Assembly: GCA_905221605.1 (NCBI GenBank)
Contig: CAJNDS010002303.1
Coordinates: 1 to 64,000, forward strand
Direction of reading: 5' to 3'
DNA: 64,000 nt
DNA from: Symbiodinium natans
Taxonomy: Eukaryota; Sar; Dinophyceae; Suessiales; Symbiodiniaceae
Shown here: positions 54,401 through 60,035 of the stretch, in pieces
Position numbering within the stretch: the stretch's first letter is position 1
Layout of the letters: every line of letters begins with the position of its first letter
The notes under the pieces: model-generated
What the model was told of the DNA's origin: nothing
The model's database searches: none
The model's input: the letters and a program-made list of their open reading frames with translations, nothing else
Position numbers and translations under genes: made by a program

Positions 54401-55585
54401 CACGAGTCCCACAAGATCATCCATCTTGTGCTCCAGGGGCTCAGGACCTTCCTTTTTTCCAGCCAATGGCCTTGCCTCATCTGCTGCAGTTCGCTCGGTG
54501 TCGACTTCCGGCGAGCTTCCAGACGGCAATACTTCTCCCTTCATGGGAGTGGACCCATCATTGGAGTCTTTTGTCATGCCTTCCGCAGCAGGCAAATTTT
54601 CTTCCACTGCAGGGCTATTGAATTGCTCATCTGCGGCAGGTACATTTTCTTCCACCGCAGGCTCCTTTGGTTCCATGGTTTCCAAAGGAGAATTGCCACC
54701 ATCATTGACCACAGCTGCCTCATCGGCTCCGGTGTAGCCCTTGCCATTTCGTTCCTCGCAGCTAACTTCAGGTTGCACCAGTGCGTCCACCTGTGAACCT
54801 CCGTCATCAGCTGCTGCGGAGACCTGCGCCCCATTGTTGCAGTCGCCCGTGGAACGTGACACCATATGCGCCTCAACCCGTGCTTCCTTCGCACTCCAGG
54901 TACTATCTGGCACATTGACCCGCGCATCATTGGCGCTCCAGGCCTCATCTTTCAGATCTTCCGTGTCTCCAGCTATTCCAGAAGCTTCTTTTTCCCCTTG
55001 AATGGCAGGATTCTTGGCACCAAACGAAGAGACCTCCTCAGTCGTAACACACAACTTTTTCCCTCCGTCTTCCGAATCTCCAGGACCACCTTCCTGAACG
55101 ACAGGTACCACATCCACCACTCGCTCTTCTGCAGCCGACACAGTTCCGATCTCCACATTGGGCATTTTTTCTTCTGGACCCACCGATTCCACCGCTGCCA
55201 CACCCTCAGAAAGCGCTTCCATTTCTTCCCGATCCAGATGTTGAGCTCCAGCGATGTCTGCTCGGTTTCCAGGAATCCCCTCCTCATCAGGAGAACCCGA
55301 GGTCGGGGCGTCACCACCAGCCCTAGGACCGCTATCCCTGATAGTAGAGGAAAAATCTTTTTCACCTACACTATTTACACTACCCTGGAATGCCCTCGTA
55401 GACTCAGGCGTCGGAGTAGAGGATGAAGAACCCAGTGCAGCCTCCATTTCCAGCTCATTGCCCGAAGGAGACCCAACCACCTCGTCACTCTTCATCTTTT
55501 CACCTACAACCGGCAACGTCCACTTGCTTTCCTGCGTATCCAGGCAGTAGTAATATTGTCTCCCATCTTCGTGGAAGTGCCATTC
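48413..55585 (-). CDS. Giant CCCH zinc-finger / S1-like / WW protein of the LTR element
   Basis: One uninterrupted minus-strand frame of about 2,390 codons with no introns. The frame opens directly after a TGA at 55,588-55,586 with a WW domain (EWHFHEDGRQYYYCLDTQES then KWTLP: two Trp 21 residues apart, then xxP). The first ATG is at 55,495, inside or after that domain, so the start is uncertain. Order of domains: acidic low-complexity N-part; S1/OB-like domain at about 54,262-54,088 (GYGAFLDHGDVNVLIPAEG); CCCH fingers at about 53,343, 53,066 and 52,912; a short helical SAM-like stretch at about 52,545-52,385; a long unassigned middle; three more CCCH motifs at about 49,655, 49,560 and 49,485, the first of these lacking its third Cys; a Lys-rich tail with KKVKKKRK that may direct nuclear import. 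RNA binding is inferred; it may act as a Gag-like protein. No pol motifs seen. Confidence 0.8.
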   Translation of the reverse strand, partial: EWHFHEDGRQYYYCLDTQESKWTLPVVGEKMKSDEVVGSPSGNELEMEAALGSSSSTPTPESTRAFQGSVNSVGEKDFSSTIRDSGPRAGGDAPTSGSPDEEGIPGNRADIAGAQHLDREEMEALSEGVAAVESVGPEEKMPNVEIGTVSAAEERVVDVVPVVQEGGPGDSEDGGKKLCVTTEEVSSFGAKNPAIQGEKEASGIAGDTEDLKDEAWSANDARVNVPDSTWSAKEARVEAHMVSRSTGDCNNGAQVSAAADDGGSQVDALVQPEVSCEERNGKGYTGADEAAVVNDGGNSPLETMEPKEPAVEENVPAADEQFNSPAVEENLPAAEGMTKDSNDGSTPMKGEVLPSGSSPEVDTERTAADEARPLAGKKEGPEPLEHKMDDLVGLVQEPDEQCDPKVKTKDAPGADDTEMVSEEHAKKVPRAGALESPGEHCYQEGDEIMGLVRCINGYGAFLDHGDVNVLIPAEGNNAHQFKFGDTVNGTVKRVEDDGTIILDTFLVLEEDEEDSSSTLRKWKPSGWSTWWTDSWYAGQWYQDSGSQWDWKREEEQSDGRVADQELSSEEQEERQLYGEKIYKALLENGNEDEAYVGKITGMLLGRPMEYLQECVADQSFLNAEARRACGILQSDGWEPDGTESTGLGKISTFPRKQYHNALFELACRKRRFTRPVVGEAVAMVLSQGEDELWNALWLDTKRFLQELDSAVQSMSKRENKPMEAYMDPDQYKKAHMTPQTVSPGYSKLCKFFNRGRCRNGDGCPYEHRRYGEGWPEGGSTEPKNSQEAGDEDGNICDPPTEEGAVDEAQQEREDLAFRAKYKFGKGASKGEPTSGEPKGRLCLYYNQGGCKYGTTCRYLHNDDIALEGTWEPGKSWDNASRKALRDAGFHHCCFDYYIRGRCRKGSNFCKYSHDEMSDERLTNLKHLAHVANQVRFEKERGWEISDRSTFQPPASGGAESSSSSAPKTLQMTNVSQKEGEKGILDEAEDDEQKNSVAQSTGTRLQNPEEPIENWMARNEHLWVYTPHVSEVMITLGVTNVSDLQEFIFVEDLVDKGINKVTACKILQLVGGVRYRPGGPEKAVPSDASVRVQQSSGSKGTGREAVRTLTQVREAEGSGAKIMPRGSYRELFDKVRCRDAWTLAQRSPLCVQKLQLVGVGMPPVNPPTKKYRSRSNPVRRGRPSLDKKQVRQVPRSRSQRRVQPAEVVEKPKPLELKPRGGLSYRFSRAWADVVDDDEQAEALVSYAASSSDSSEEETNAAQRMREIFLQERDSQRTAIRGNVPLGGSSGPNDGQKKSVHLGEGRDKASRGETRQEVTSQVFSLPQPSRRTEQSQKRARDGSVIVGSLAVGSTDEVLPGQGVAGQVNVSESAQVLPGQEVAGQETALEGAVQISGEETDQKEGEGGSNELRGDGAKILDVCPVKKDPQQLLVKGLLTRIYWKVAVGKLPVGQRGCQKGSNKMDRNLVISMSSEGASEQDENLALEDDADQSMGDGAMVVMVYDPGTLIQSPTTDWVMRRGLTDRTIWPAIAATAQRICAEMVQVDEMNAQLGTGALLFQRRDQGYYGDLHHSFHDNPCLPAVGNYPLSVMGALLSPGLEGEFKNTDKFGTAMEAIAYDWSRSPGMEVHIELMARVAKLVHPFLTLGAQGSVMFLEFLWQRGRDQLMEFLQAATCADQLEVLWRRMDDDADEEVDPSTAVLEVLGPEVAVLDQGNNESLIPIEDAGGETIGDTGRDGKAPEVSPEEETSSGSSRLADTRIFLWSVYSRVASNFSTQDRTTGKIFDSTKGYPGEGPNNGDNPSSKRNLPWISEDYLDEVVSKKMERSSDMDGLDGFVPGSEGPLEKVEVENVTASKILMALWKKGYRAGYRRLCRLNASGCKVGAMKRPIKRVQKIGARKAFLKMCNVFGSFQHGSGAGGKPIMKVVGPRPGFPAVLQASNTDSTLGEGSSSQVHGNVHVEQNRPMDRYEAERLEKRKKGFCYWFSKGKDRCKFGENFKFIHSEDDVVLHSYWCKYYVAGRDCFAGKECAFSHDATGVRCIQFAQSGKCRYGDKCVFEHGVPLDEQRPRSPRTPPRDGPRRSSGAKGGEKEISPEQFDDGEEDFMVYDDDTKMTELLMEAISFLSNGKPDLARAEADPLFKLLKFNGDTDQMDREWVSWTTGMLSVLDLHEVVKSYDVSLAEVEEWVNDLRIWFERANVGEEKDPKRGKKRSLERESSKDIPAEKEVVETSETEVAVEEEMKKVKKKRKAAAIEDPYTLLVPKPKKMPANIERGGSSSNAVVSAGEKASKMRTKSNVGGKTKKKEKSQSPKKEEVVMVQGPEEKDRPSDVDAPASTTVNAELGQSCQAIEDAKREGLVSSIQRCVQDPVLTVSDLEYILLQLHLRIANNRKKK

Positions 55586-56257
55586 TCACGTTGTCCCATC
55601 GCACGCTTTGATCAGACGCTCATCTTTCCGAAAACCATCCCTTTCAGAGACTTGACGCATCTCATCCTCTTCTTCTGACAACTGGCGCAACCTTTCAGCC
55701 TCCATCTGTAAGATCTCCTCCTCCCCCATGGCATATTCAGCAGTTGGTGCAGCTTCAAAGCTGTCCGCACCCTTCTGTTCGTAACCGCTTCCACCACCCA
55801 GGGAACTCGCCGAGGGATCCCCTTTAATCTTGTTCAGAGCCCTCCTGGCAGCTTGCAGCACCTCTCCAATCAGATCGGTCTGAGACCCTTGGTCTACCAT
55901 TCGGCCCGAAGTCGAAGTCGACGGCTGATACCCATGTTTTTGCAACACGCGTAAAACAGTCACCTCCATTTCACGGTCTATACCACCAGTCGCGTCCCAG
56001 TTCCTTTTTTCACCAGGCTTTGGCGATACAGAAACAGCACGTCCTTCAGCTTCAGCATTGCTAACCATATCCACATTGGGATTCATACCCACATTGGGGT
56101 CTTCTGCAACCAAGGCTTCTTCCAGATGTTCTTCAGCGCCAGGCATCACCTCTTCCAGCACCGCCCTTTCACCCAGAGACTCAGCTGCACCATTTCCAGC
56201 TCCACCATTCTGTCCACCATCCGAGGAAGGTTGGAGCCATCGCTTGGGAGAAGGCAT
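55586..56257 (-). CDS. Upstream 223-codon frame of the LTR element, in frame with the giant ORF
   Basis: Starts at ATG 56,257, preceded in frame by TAA, and ends at TGA 55,588-55,586. It is in the same frame as the giant ORF, so only this TGA separates them. The protein is acidic and low in complexity, with one ordered-looking stretch (EMEVTVLRVLQKHGYQPSTS) and a Glu/Arg-rich coiled coil near the end. No domain recognised. Read through, the product would be about 2,614 residues. The TGA may be a nonsense change, a programmed read-through site or a sequence error. The giant ORF also ends in TGA, so TGA is not simply a sense codon here. Confidence 0.7.
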   Translation of the reverse strand: MPSPKRWLQPSSDGGQNGGAGNGAAESLGERAVLEEVMPGAEEHLEEALVAEDPNVGMNPNVDMVSNAEAEGRAVSVSPKPGEKRNWDATGGIDREMEVTVLRVLQKHGYQPSTSTSGRMVDQGSQTDLIGEVLQAARRALNKIKGDPSASSLGGGSGYEQKGADSFEAAPTAEYAMGEEEILQMEAERLRQLSEEEDEMRQVSERDGFRKDERLIKACDGTT

Positions 56258-56310
56258 TGCTTCTTGATCCCAAAGATCTTAAGAGAACACTCAACCGCAG
56301 GGAACCTAAT

Positions 56311-56324
56311 TTGGGCTCATAACC
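56311..56324 (-). other. Primer binding site, half initiator-tRNA type
   Basis: Transcript sense directly after the 5' LTR: GGTTATGAGCCCAA. The complement, TTGGGCTCATAACC, matches the anticodon arm of eukaryotic initiator tRNA-Met (GGGCTCATAACC, from memory). Copia of Drosophila and some protist elements prime from this internal region after tRNA cleavage, not from the CCA end. Confidence 0.7.
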
Positions 56325-56611
56325 TACGGGGGCAACCGAAAGGGAACAGGGAAAGAAACCAACCCTCAACAGTCGCCTATATGGATTTCCCAGATCGAAC
56401 CAGAAACAAGAACACCCACCCCTAAGGGGACAGGATAAGGGAGAAGGGACGGGACTACTCCAACCCGTTAAACCCAACCCCAGGCGTACGTACTTTTTCA
56501 ACAAAAGCTGACGGCTCTTGGCCATCTTGAGCCATAAAGGGTTTCCGGGTACGTTGACCCTTCCAACACCCAACACTAACTCCTTTCTACAATACCAGTT
56601 GCAGCTCCGCA
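56325..56611 (-). repeat. 5' LTR (287 bp)
   Basis: Promoter-containing LTR of the element. It holds TTTATGGCTCAAG (56,526-56,538 complement), whose last nine bases TGGCTCAAG equal the 3' end of the dinoflagellate spliced leader. Confidence 0.9.
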
Positions 56612-56840
56612 TAGGGTTTAGGGTTTAGGGTTTAGGGTTTAGGGTTTAGGGTTTAGGGTTTAGGGTTTAGGGTTTAGGGTTTAGGGTTTAGGGTTTAGGG
56701 TTTAGGGTTTAGGGTTAAGGGTTTAGGGTTAAGGGTTTAGGGTTTAGGGTTAAGGGTTAAGGGTTTAGGGTTTAGGGTTTAGGGTTTAGGGTTTAGGGTT
56801 TAGGGTTTAGGGTTTAGGGTTTAGGGTTTAGGGTTTAGGG
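56612..56840. repeat. TTTAGGG array carrying the LTR element (right part)
   Basis: Continues the array at 47,652-47,755. Begins TAGGG (target duplication), then perfect TTTAGGG with a few TTAAGGG variants. Confidence 0.95.
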
Positions 56841-57118
56841 CGTCAAGTGTACTGTAGGGCCTACAAAATTAGAATCGGGTTTTGGGGGTTATAATAGTAT
56901 AGTGCTAAAGGGACCACAAGGGCATGTTATTGGTACTTCTTCTGATTCTGGGGTCTAGAGTTTAGGGCTTAGGGTTGAGGGTTTAGGGTTTAGGCCTTAG
57001 GGTGCATGGTGACAGTTCGGGCTTAGGGCGTAAATAGGGTTTAGGGTTTAGGGTTTAGGGTTTAGGGTTTAGGGTTTAGGGTTTAGGGTTTAGGGTTTAG
57101 GGTTTGTCCCCTTGCTAC
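56841..57118. repeat. Intron-like sequence and TTTAGGG array
   Basis: Unique 56,842-56,950, decayed words, then TTTAGGG 57,037-57,104. Confidence 0.8.
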
Positions 57119-57155
57119 ATGTAGGCGGTTGGTATGAGGGCTGTGGCCCCCCAAC
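57119..57155 (-). CDS. Possible micro-exon of 37 bp
   Basis: Minus strand: acceptor GGAAGTTCAG|, donor |GTAGCAAG, reading VGGPQPSYQPPT. Very short; a MITE begins 28 bp upstream. Confidence 0.35.
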
Positions 57156-57182
57156 CTGAACTTCCGAAGCCCGCATACATGG

Positions 57183-57261
57183 TACCCAAAGAGCCCAATG
57201 CCCCTTATCATATTCAGGATCCCTGTATACCCTCACTTAGGGATGTTGGGCTCTTTGGGTA
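57183..57261. mobile_element. Stowaway-like MITE (family A), copy 3
   Basis: TA-CCCAAAGAGCCCAAT and complement ATTGGGCTCTTTGGG-TA in imperfect form, about 79 bp, the shortest of three copies, probably an internal deletion. Confidence 0.72.
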
Positions 57262-57545
57262 ATTCAGTACTCTAAAGGGGGGGGAGGGGGGGGTGGCCCT
57301 GACTTATGGAGATCTTGCATTCTCGACTCCCCAAGCCCTGAATCCTCAAGCCCTCTACCCTTGACCTCTGGGCCCTCTGAAAAACCTGTGACCTGCACTT
57401 CCCAACATAATTCCTGAAGTTTGGGGGTTTGGGGTTTGGGGTTTAGGGTTTAGGGCTTGGGGTTTAGGGTTTAGGGTTTAGGGTTTGGGGTTTGGGGTTT
57501 AGGGTGTAGAGTTTAGGGTTTGGGGTTTAGGGAAGGCCGCAGAAC
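57262..57545. repeat. Decayed TTTAGGG/TTTGGGG repeats
   Basis: Telomere-like words; no exon seen. Confidence 0.7.
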
Positions 57546-57610
57546 CCCCAAGTCTTCCAGCGCAGAGGGAGTGGCCAGCCGGGAGCACACCTGAAAGGCC
57601 CAGCAGCGTC
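57546..57610 (-). CDS. Candidate micro-exon with CAPGW module
   Basis: Minus strand: acceptor GTTGGCCAG|, donor |GTTCTGCGG, 65 bp. One frame reads DAAGPFRCAPGWPLPLRWKT, whose RCAPGW parallels SCAPGY, RCALGY and VCARGY in other islands. A second frame is open too (LLGLSGVLPAGHSLCAGRLG). Confidence 0.48.
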
Positions 57611-57629
57611 CTGGCCAACTTGCGGTTGA

Positions 57630-58225
57630 GGGTGGGTGGGGTTTAGGGTGTGGGGTTTAGGGTTTAGGGTTTAGGGTTTGGGGTTTAGACCTTTAGGGTG
57701 TGGGGTTTAGACCTTTAGGGTGTGGGGTTTTAAGTTTAGGGTTTAGGGTTTCGGGTTTGGGGTTTGGGGTTTAGGCCTTAGGCCAGGGAGCCTCAAAAAC
57801 CTTGAGCTCAGGACCCCAAGCCTGAAAGGCCTAGGGATCCTCGCTATGAATGAAGGAACCCTAAGCCCAAAATGGGCTCTCTTAGGATCGTGGGGCTCAG
57901 GGTTTAGGGTTTAACCCCAAACCGAAACCCGACACCCGAAACCCTAAACCCGAAACCCTGGGGTTTAGGGCCTAGCATTTATACATGGTTTAGGGAAAGG
58001 TCGAGGGGTCGAGGGTCTAATTAGCGTCGAGGGTTTTGGGCAGCATATAGCGGCTGACTCTTGCTTGCCCATGGCACCAGGCATGACACAACAACAAGCC
58101 CATACCCTAAACCCCAAACCCGAAGCCCTAAAATTGTGGAGGAACCACCCTAAACCTGAAACCCGAAACCCTAAACCCTAAACCCTAACCCTAAACCCCA
58201 AACCCCAAACGCCAAACCCAAAACC
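57630..58225. repeat. TTTAGGG/TTTGGGG and CCCTAAA-type repeats
   Basis: Includes three near-copies of GGTGTGGGGTTTAGACCTTTA at about 57,680-57,735. No exon seen. Confidence 0.75.
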
Positions 58226-58316
58226 GCAGCAGCGAAGGGAAGGGGTCCGCGGCGCCCAGGTGGTAGAGCTCGCGGCCCTCCCCCCCCAGCCGTCGGAAGT
58301 AGATGCCTTGGCTTAA
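58226..58316 (-). pseudogene. Exon-like island with probable one-base frameshift in a G-run
   Basis: Minus strand: follows AAGTTAAG|. The first part reads GIYFRRLGG, the part after a seven-G run reads GRELYHLGAADPFPSLLR in another frame. One G in the run would join them. This may be a real frameshift or a homopolymer error. Confidence 0.4.
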
Positions 58317-58319
58317 CTT

Positions 58320-58720
58320 CGAGGGTTTAGGGTTTTAGGGTTTGGGGGTTTGGGGGTTTGGAGGTTTGGGGGTTTGGGGGTTTGGGGGTTCCGGGGTTTC
58401 GGGGTTTGGGGGTTCCGGGGTTTCGGGGTTTCGGGGTTTGGGGGTTTGGGGGTTTGGGGGTTTGGGGTTTGGGGGTTTGGGGTTTGGGGGTTGGGGGTTT
58501 GGGGGTTTGGGGTTTTGGGGGTTTTTGGGGGTTTGGGGGTTTGGGGGTTTGGGGGTTTGGGGGTTTGGGGGTTTGGGGGTTTGGGGGTTTTGGCTTTGGG
58601 TTTGGGGGTTTGGGAGTTTGGGAGTTTGGGGGTTTGGGGGTTTTGGCTTTGGGGGTTTGGGGGTTTGGGAGTTTGGGAGTTTGGGGGTTTGGGGTTTGGG
58701 GTTTCGGGTTTAAGGGTTGG
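58320..58720. repeat. GTTTGGGG(G) array
   Basis: Nearly 400 bp of GGTTTGGG/GGGTTTGGGG units, 7-9 bp, with TTCGGGG and TTTTGGC variants. The long Gly/Trp/Pro frames on both strands are artefacts. Confidence 0.92.
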
Positions 58721-58744
58721 GGGGATTCGCTTTCGCATCCAGGG

Positions 58745-58925
58745 TTCACCCTCAACTCTAAACCCTAAACCCTGAACCCCGAAACCCTAAAACCTAAACC
58801 CCTAAACCCCTGAACCCTAGACCCTAAACCCTAAACCCCTAAACCCTAAACCCCTAACCCCCAAACCCTAAACCCCCAAACGCCTAAAACCCTCAACCCC
58901 TAACCCCTAAACCCTAAACCCTAAA
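58745..58925. repeat. CCCTAAA / CCCCTAAA array
   Basis: Mixed 7- and 8-bp units. Confidence 0.85.
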
Positions 58926-58945
58926 CCAGGGCTTTGGGTTTGGAC

Positions 58946-59000
58946 AGCAGGGATCCAAGGGCACCCAGTCCACGAGCCGAGCGAAGATTGTGTTGGTGGG
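58946..59000 (-). CDS. Candidate micro-exon with TNTIxxRxVDWxP motif
   Basis: Minus strand: follows ACTGCCCAAG|, possible donor |GTCCAAACC, reading PTNTIFARLVDWVPLDPC. Matches TNTIVNRSVDWMP at 27.7 kb; shared residues use different third bases (for example ACC/ACG, CGG/CGC, GAC/GAT, CCC/CCG). Confidence 0.58.
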
Positions 59001-59009
59001 CTTGGGCAG

Positions 59010-59229
59010 TAGGGTTTAGGGTTTAGGGTCTAGGGTTTGGGGTTTTGGGTTTAGGGCTTTAGGCTTTTCAAGCATCTTCTCCGCTCCCCCCCCCCCCCCC
59101 CCCCCCCGCACCAAACCCTGCACCTGCACCCTAAGCCCTAACCTCCCTAAGCCCTAAGCCCTAAACCCTAAACCCTAAACCCTAAACCCTAAACCCCAAA
59201 CCCTAAGGCCGAAACCCTAAGCCCTAAAC
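59010..59229. repeat. Telomere-like words, C-run, CCCTAAA array
   Basis: TTTAGGG, then a C-run at about 59,088-59,107, then CCCTAAA to 59,230; the orientation flips at the C-run. Confidence 0.8.
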
Positions 59230-59301
59230 CCTTTCGGCCCCGGAGCTGGGATCTTCCACGATCTTTATGTAGCCATAGTCTTCCTTGGTCGGCGGGGTCC
59301 G
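59230..59301 (-). CDS. Candidate micro-exon, 24 codons
   Basis: Minus strand: acceptor GTTTGGCACAG|, donor |GTTTAGGG within the repeat, 72 bp, reading RTPPTKEDYGYIKIVEDPSS then GAER. Composition is clearly protein-like and the frame fits the borders exactly. Confidence 0.62.
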
Positions 59302-59389
59302 CTGTGCCAAACCCTAAAACCTAAACCCTAAACCCCGTTTAGGGTTTAGGGTTTAGGGTGTAGGGTTTTTTTTTTTTTACCGGAATCAC

Positions 59390-59456
59390 CTGTGCGCAGC
59401 AATAATGCTGTCCGGTCCGTGAAACTGTGTTGCTTAATGGCCTTTCCCCACTCAGA
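59390..59456 (-). CDS. Candidate micro-exon, GT-AG bounded
   Basis: Minus strand: acceptor TGTTCTACCAG|, donor |GTGATTCCGG, 67 bp reading SEWGKAIKQHSFTDRTALLL then RT. The donor side, GTGATTCC followed by an A-run, is repeated at 100-125 in the window. Confidence 0.55.
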
Positions 59457-59469
59457 CTGGTAGAACATA

Positions 59470-59597
59470 ATGGTGTAGGGTTTAGGGTTTAGGGTTTGGG
59501 GTTTAGGGTTTAGGGTTTAAATTTAGGGTTAGGGTTTAGGGTTTAGGGTTTAGGGTTTAGGGTTTAGGGTTTAGGGTTTAGGGTTTAGGGTACCTAC
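59470..59597. repeat. TTTAGGG array
   Basis: About 15 units with few variants. Confidence 0.92.
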
Positions 59598-59646
59598 ACT
59601 TTCGGGGCCTAGGGCCGAAGGTATGGGCGTTACGAACGACCTAAGA
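59598..59646 (-). CDS. Possible micro-exon
   Basis: Minus strand: acceptor CACTCTTGCAG|, donor |GTAGGTACC, 49 bp reading LRSFVTPIPSALGPES. Good borders, short. Confidence 0.4.
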
Positions 59647-59699
59647 CTGCAAGAGTGACCAAAACCCCCAAACGGTCTGGCTTCACGGGGCATCTTCCC

Positions 59700-59935
59700 T
59701 AAACCCTATTCCGCAAACCCTAAACCCTTAACCCTAAACCCTGAAACCCCAAACCTCCCAAAGCCCGGCACTGTGCCTGGATGGGGTGCGGAGAACCCCC
59801 CCCCCCCCTGCGCTGGAAACCCGAAGCGCGCGCAGGAAGACAAGAGGGAGGGGACGTATGAACTTTGGGGTTTAGGGTTTATGGTTTAGGGTTTGGGGTT
59901 TGGGGTTTAGGGCTTGGGTTTAGGGTTAGTGTGAA
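59700..59935. other. CCCTAAA words and unassigned GC-rich island
   Basis: 59,760-59,860 is GC-rich with a C-run. The minus strand has a pyrimidine-rich tract ending GGGTTTCCAG|, but the following frame runs into the G-run, so no exon is called. Confidence 0.4.
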
Positions 59936-60021
59936 CTTTCCTGGGACGCCCGCCTGGCACGTGTCTGGGCAATAGCATGCCGGCGGGAAGAGCCACACCA
60001 CCTGGCTCAGGGGGCAGTGTC
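59936..60021 (-). CDS. Candidate micro-exon, cysteine-rich
   Basis: Minus strand: acceptor GTCTAGCCAG|. One frame reads HCPLSQVVWLFPPACYCPDT then CQAGVPGKF, with five cysteines. The donor is not clear, so the 3' edge is approximate. A second frame is open. Confidence 0.45.
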
Positions 60022-60035
60022 CTGGCTAGACCCGA

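Larger units (their letters stand above)
47756..56611 (-). mobile_element. LTR retrotransposon, complete, probably non-autonomous
   Basis: An 8,856-bp element with 287-bp direct repeats at both ends, transcribed toward low coordinates. It has TG...TA termini in transcript sense, a primer site complementary to an initiator-tRNA anticodon arm right after the 5' LTR, a polypurine tract right before the 3' LTR, and a 5-bp target duplication. The LTRs differ at only 2 of 287 positions, so the insertion is recent. The internal 8.3 kb holds one very long frame with WW, S1-like and CCCH domains. I see no aspartic protease, integrase or reverse transcriptase motif, so mobilisation by a related copia-type element is likely (inference). 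Confidence 0.85.

Noticed and set aside
49339-55550. Many plus-strand frames of 60-190 codons inside the LTR element
   Set aside because: Shadows of the long minus-strand frame.
48413-55585. Reverse transcriptase, integrase or protease in the giant frame
   Set aside because: Read through for Y[VMI]DD, HHCC/DDE and D[ST]G contexts; none convincing (VYDDD near 49,280 lacks RT surroundings).
47756-56611. Segmental duplication instead of LTRs
   Set aside because: Primer site, polypurine tract, TG start and phase-restoring target duplication together fit an LTR element.
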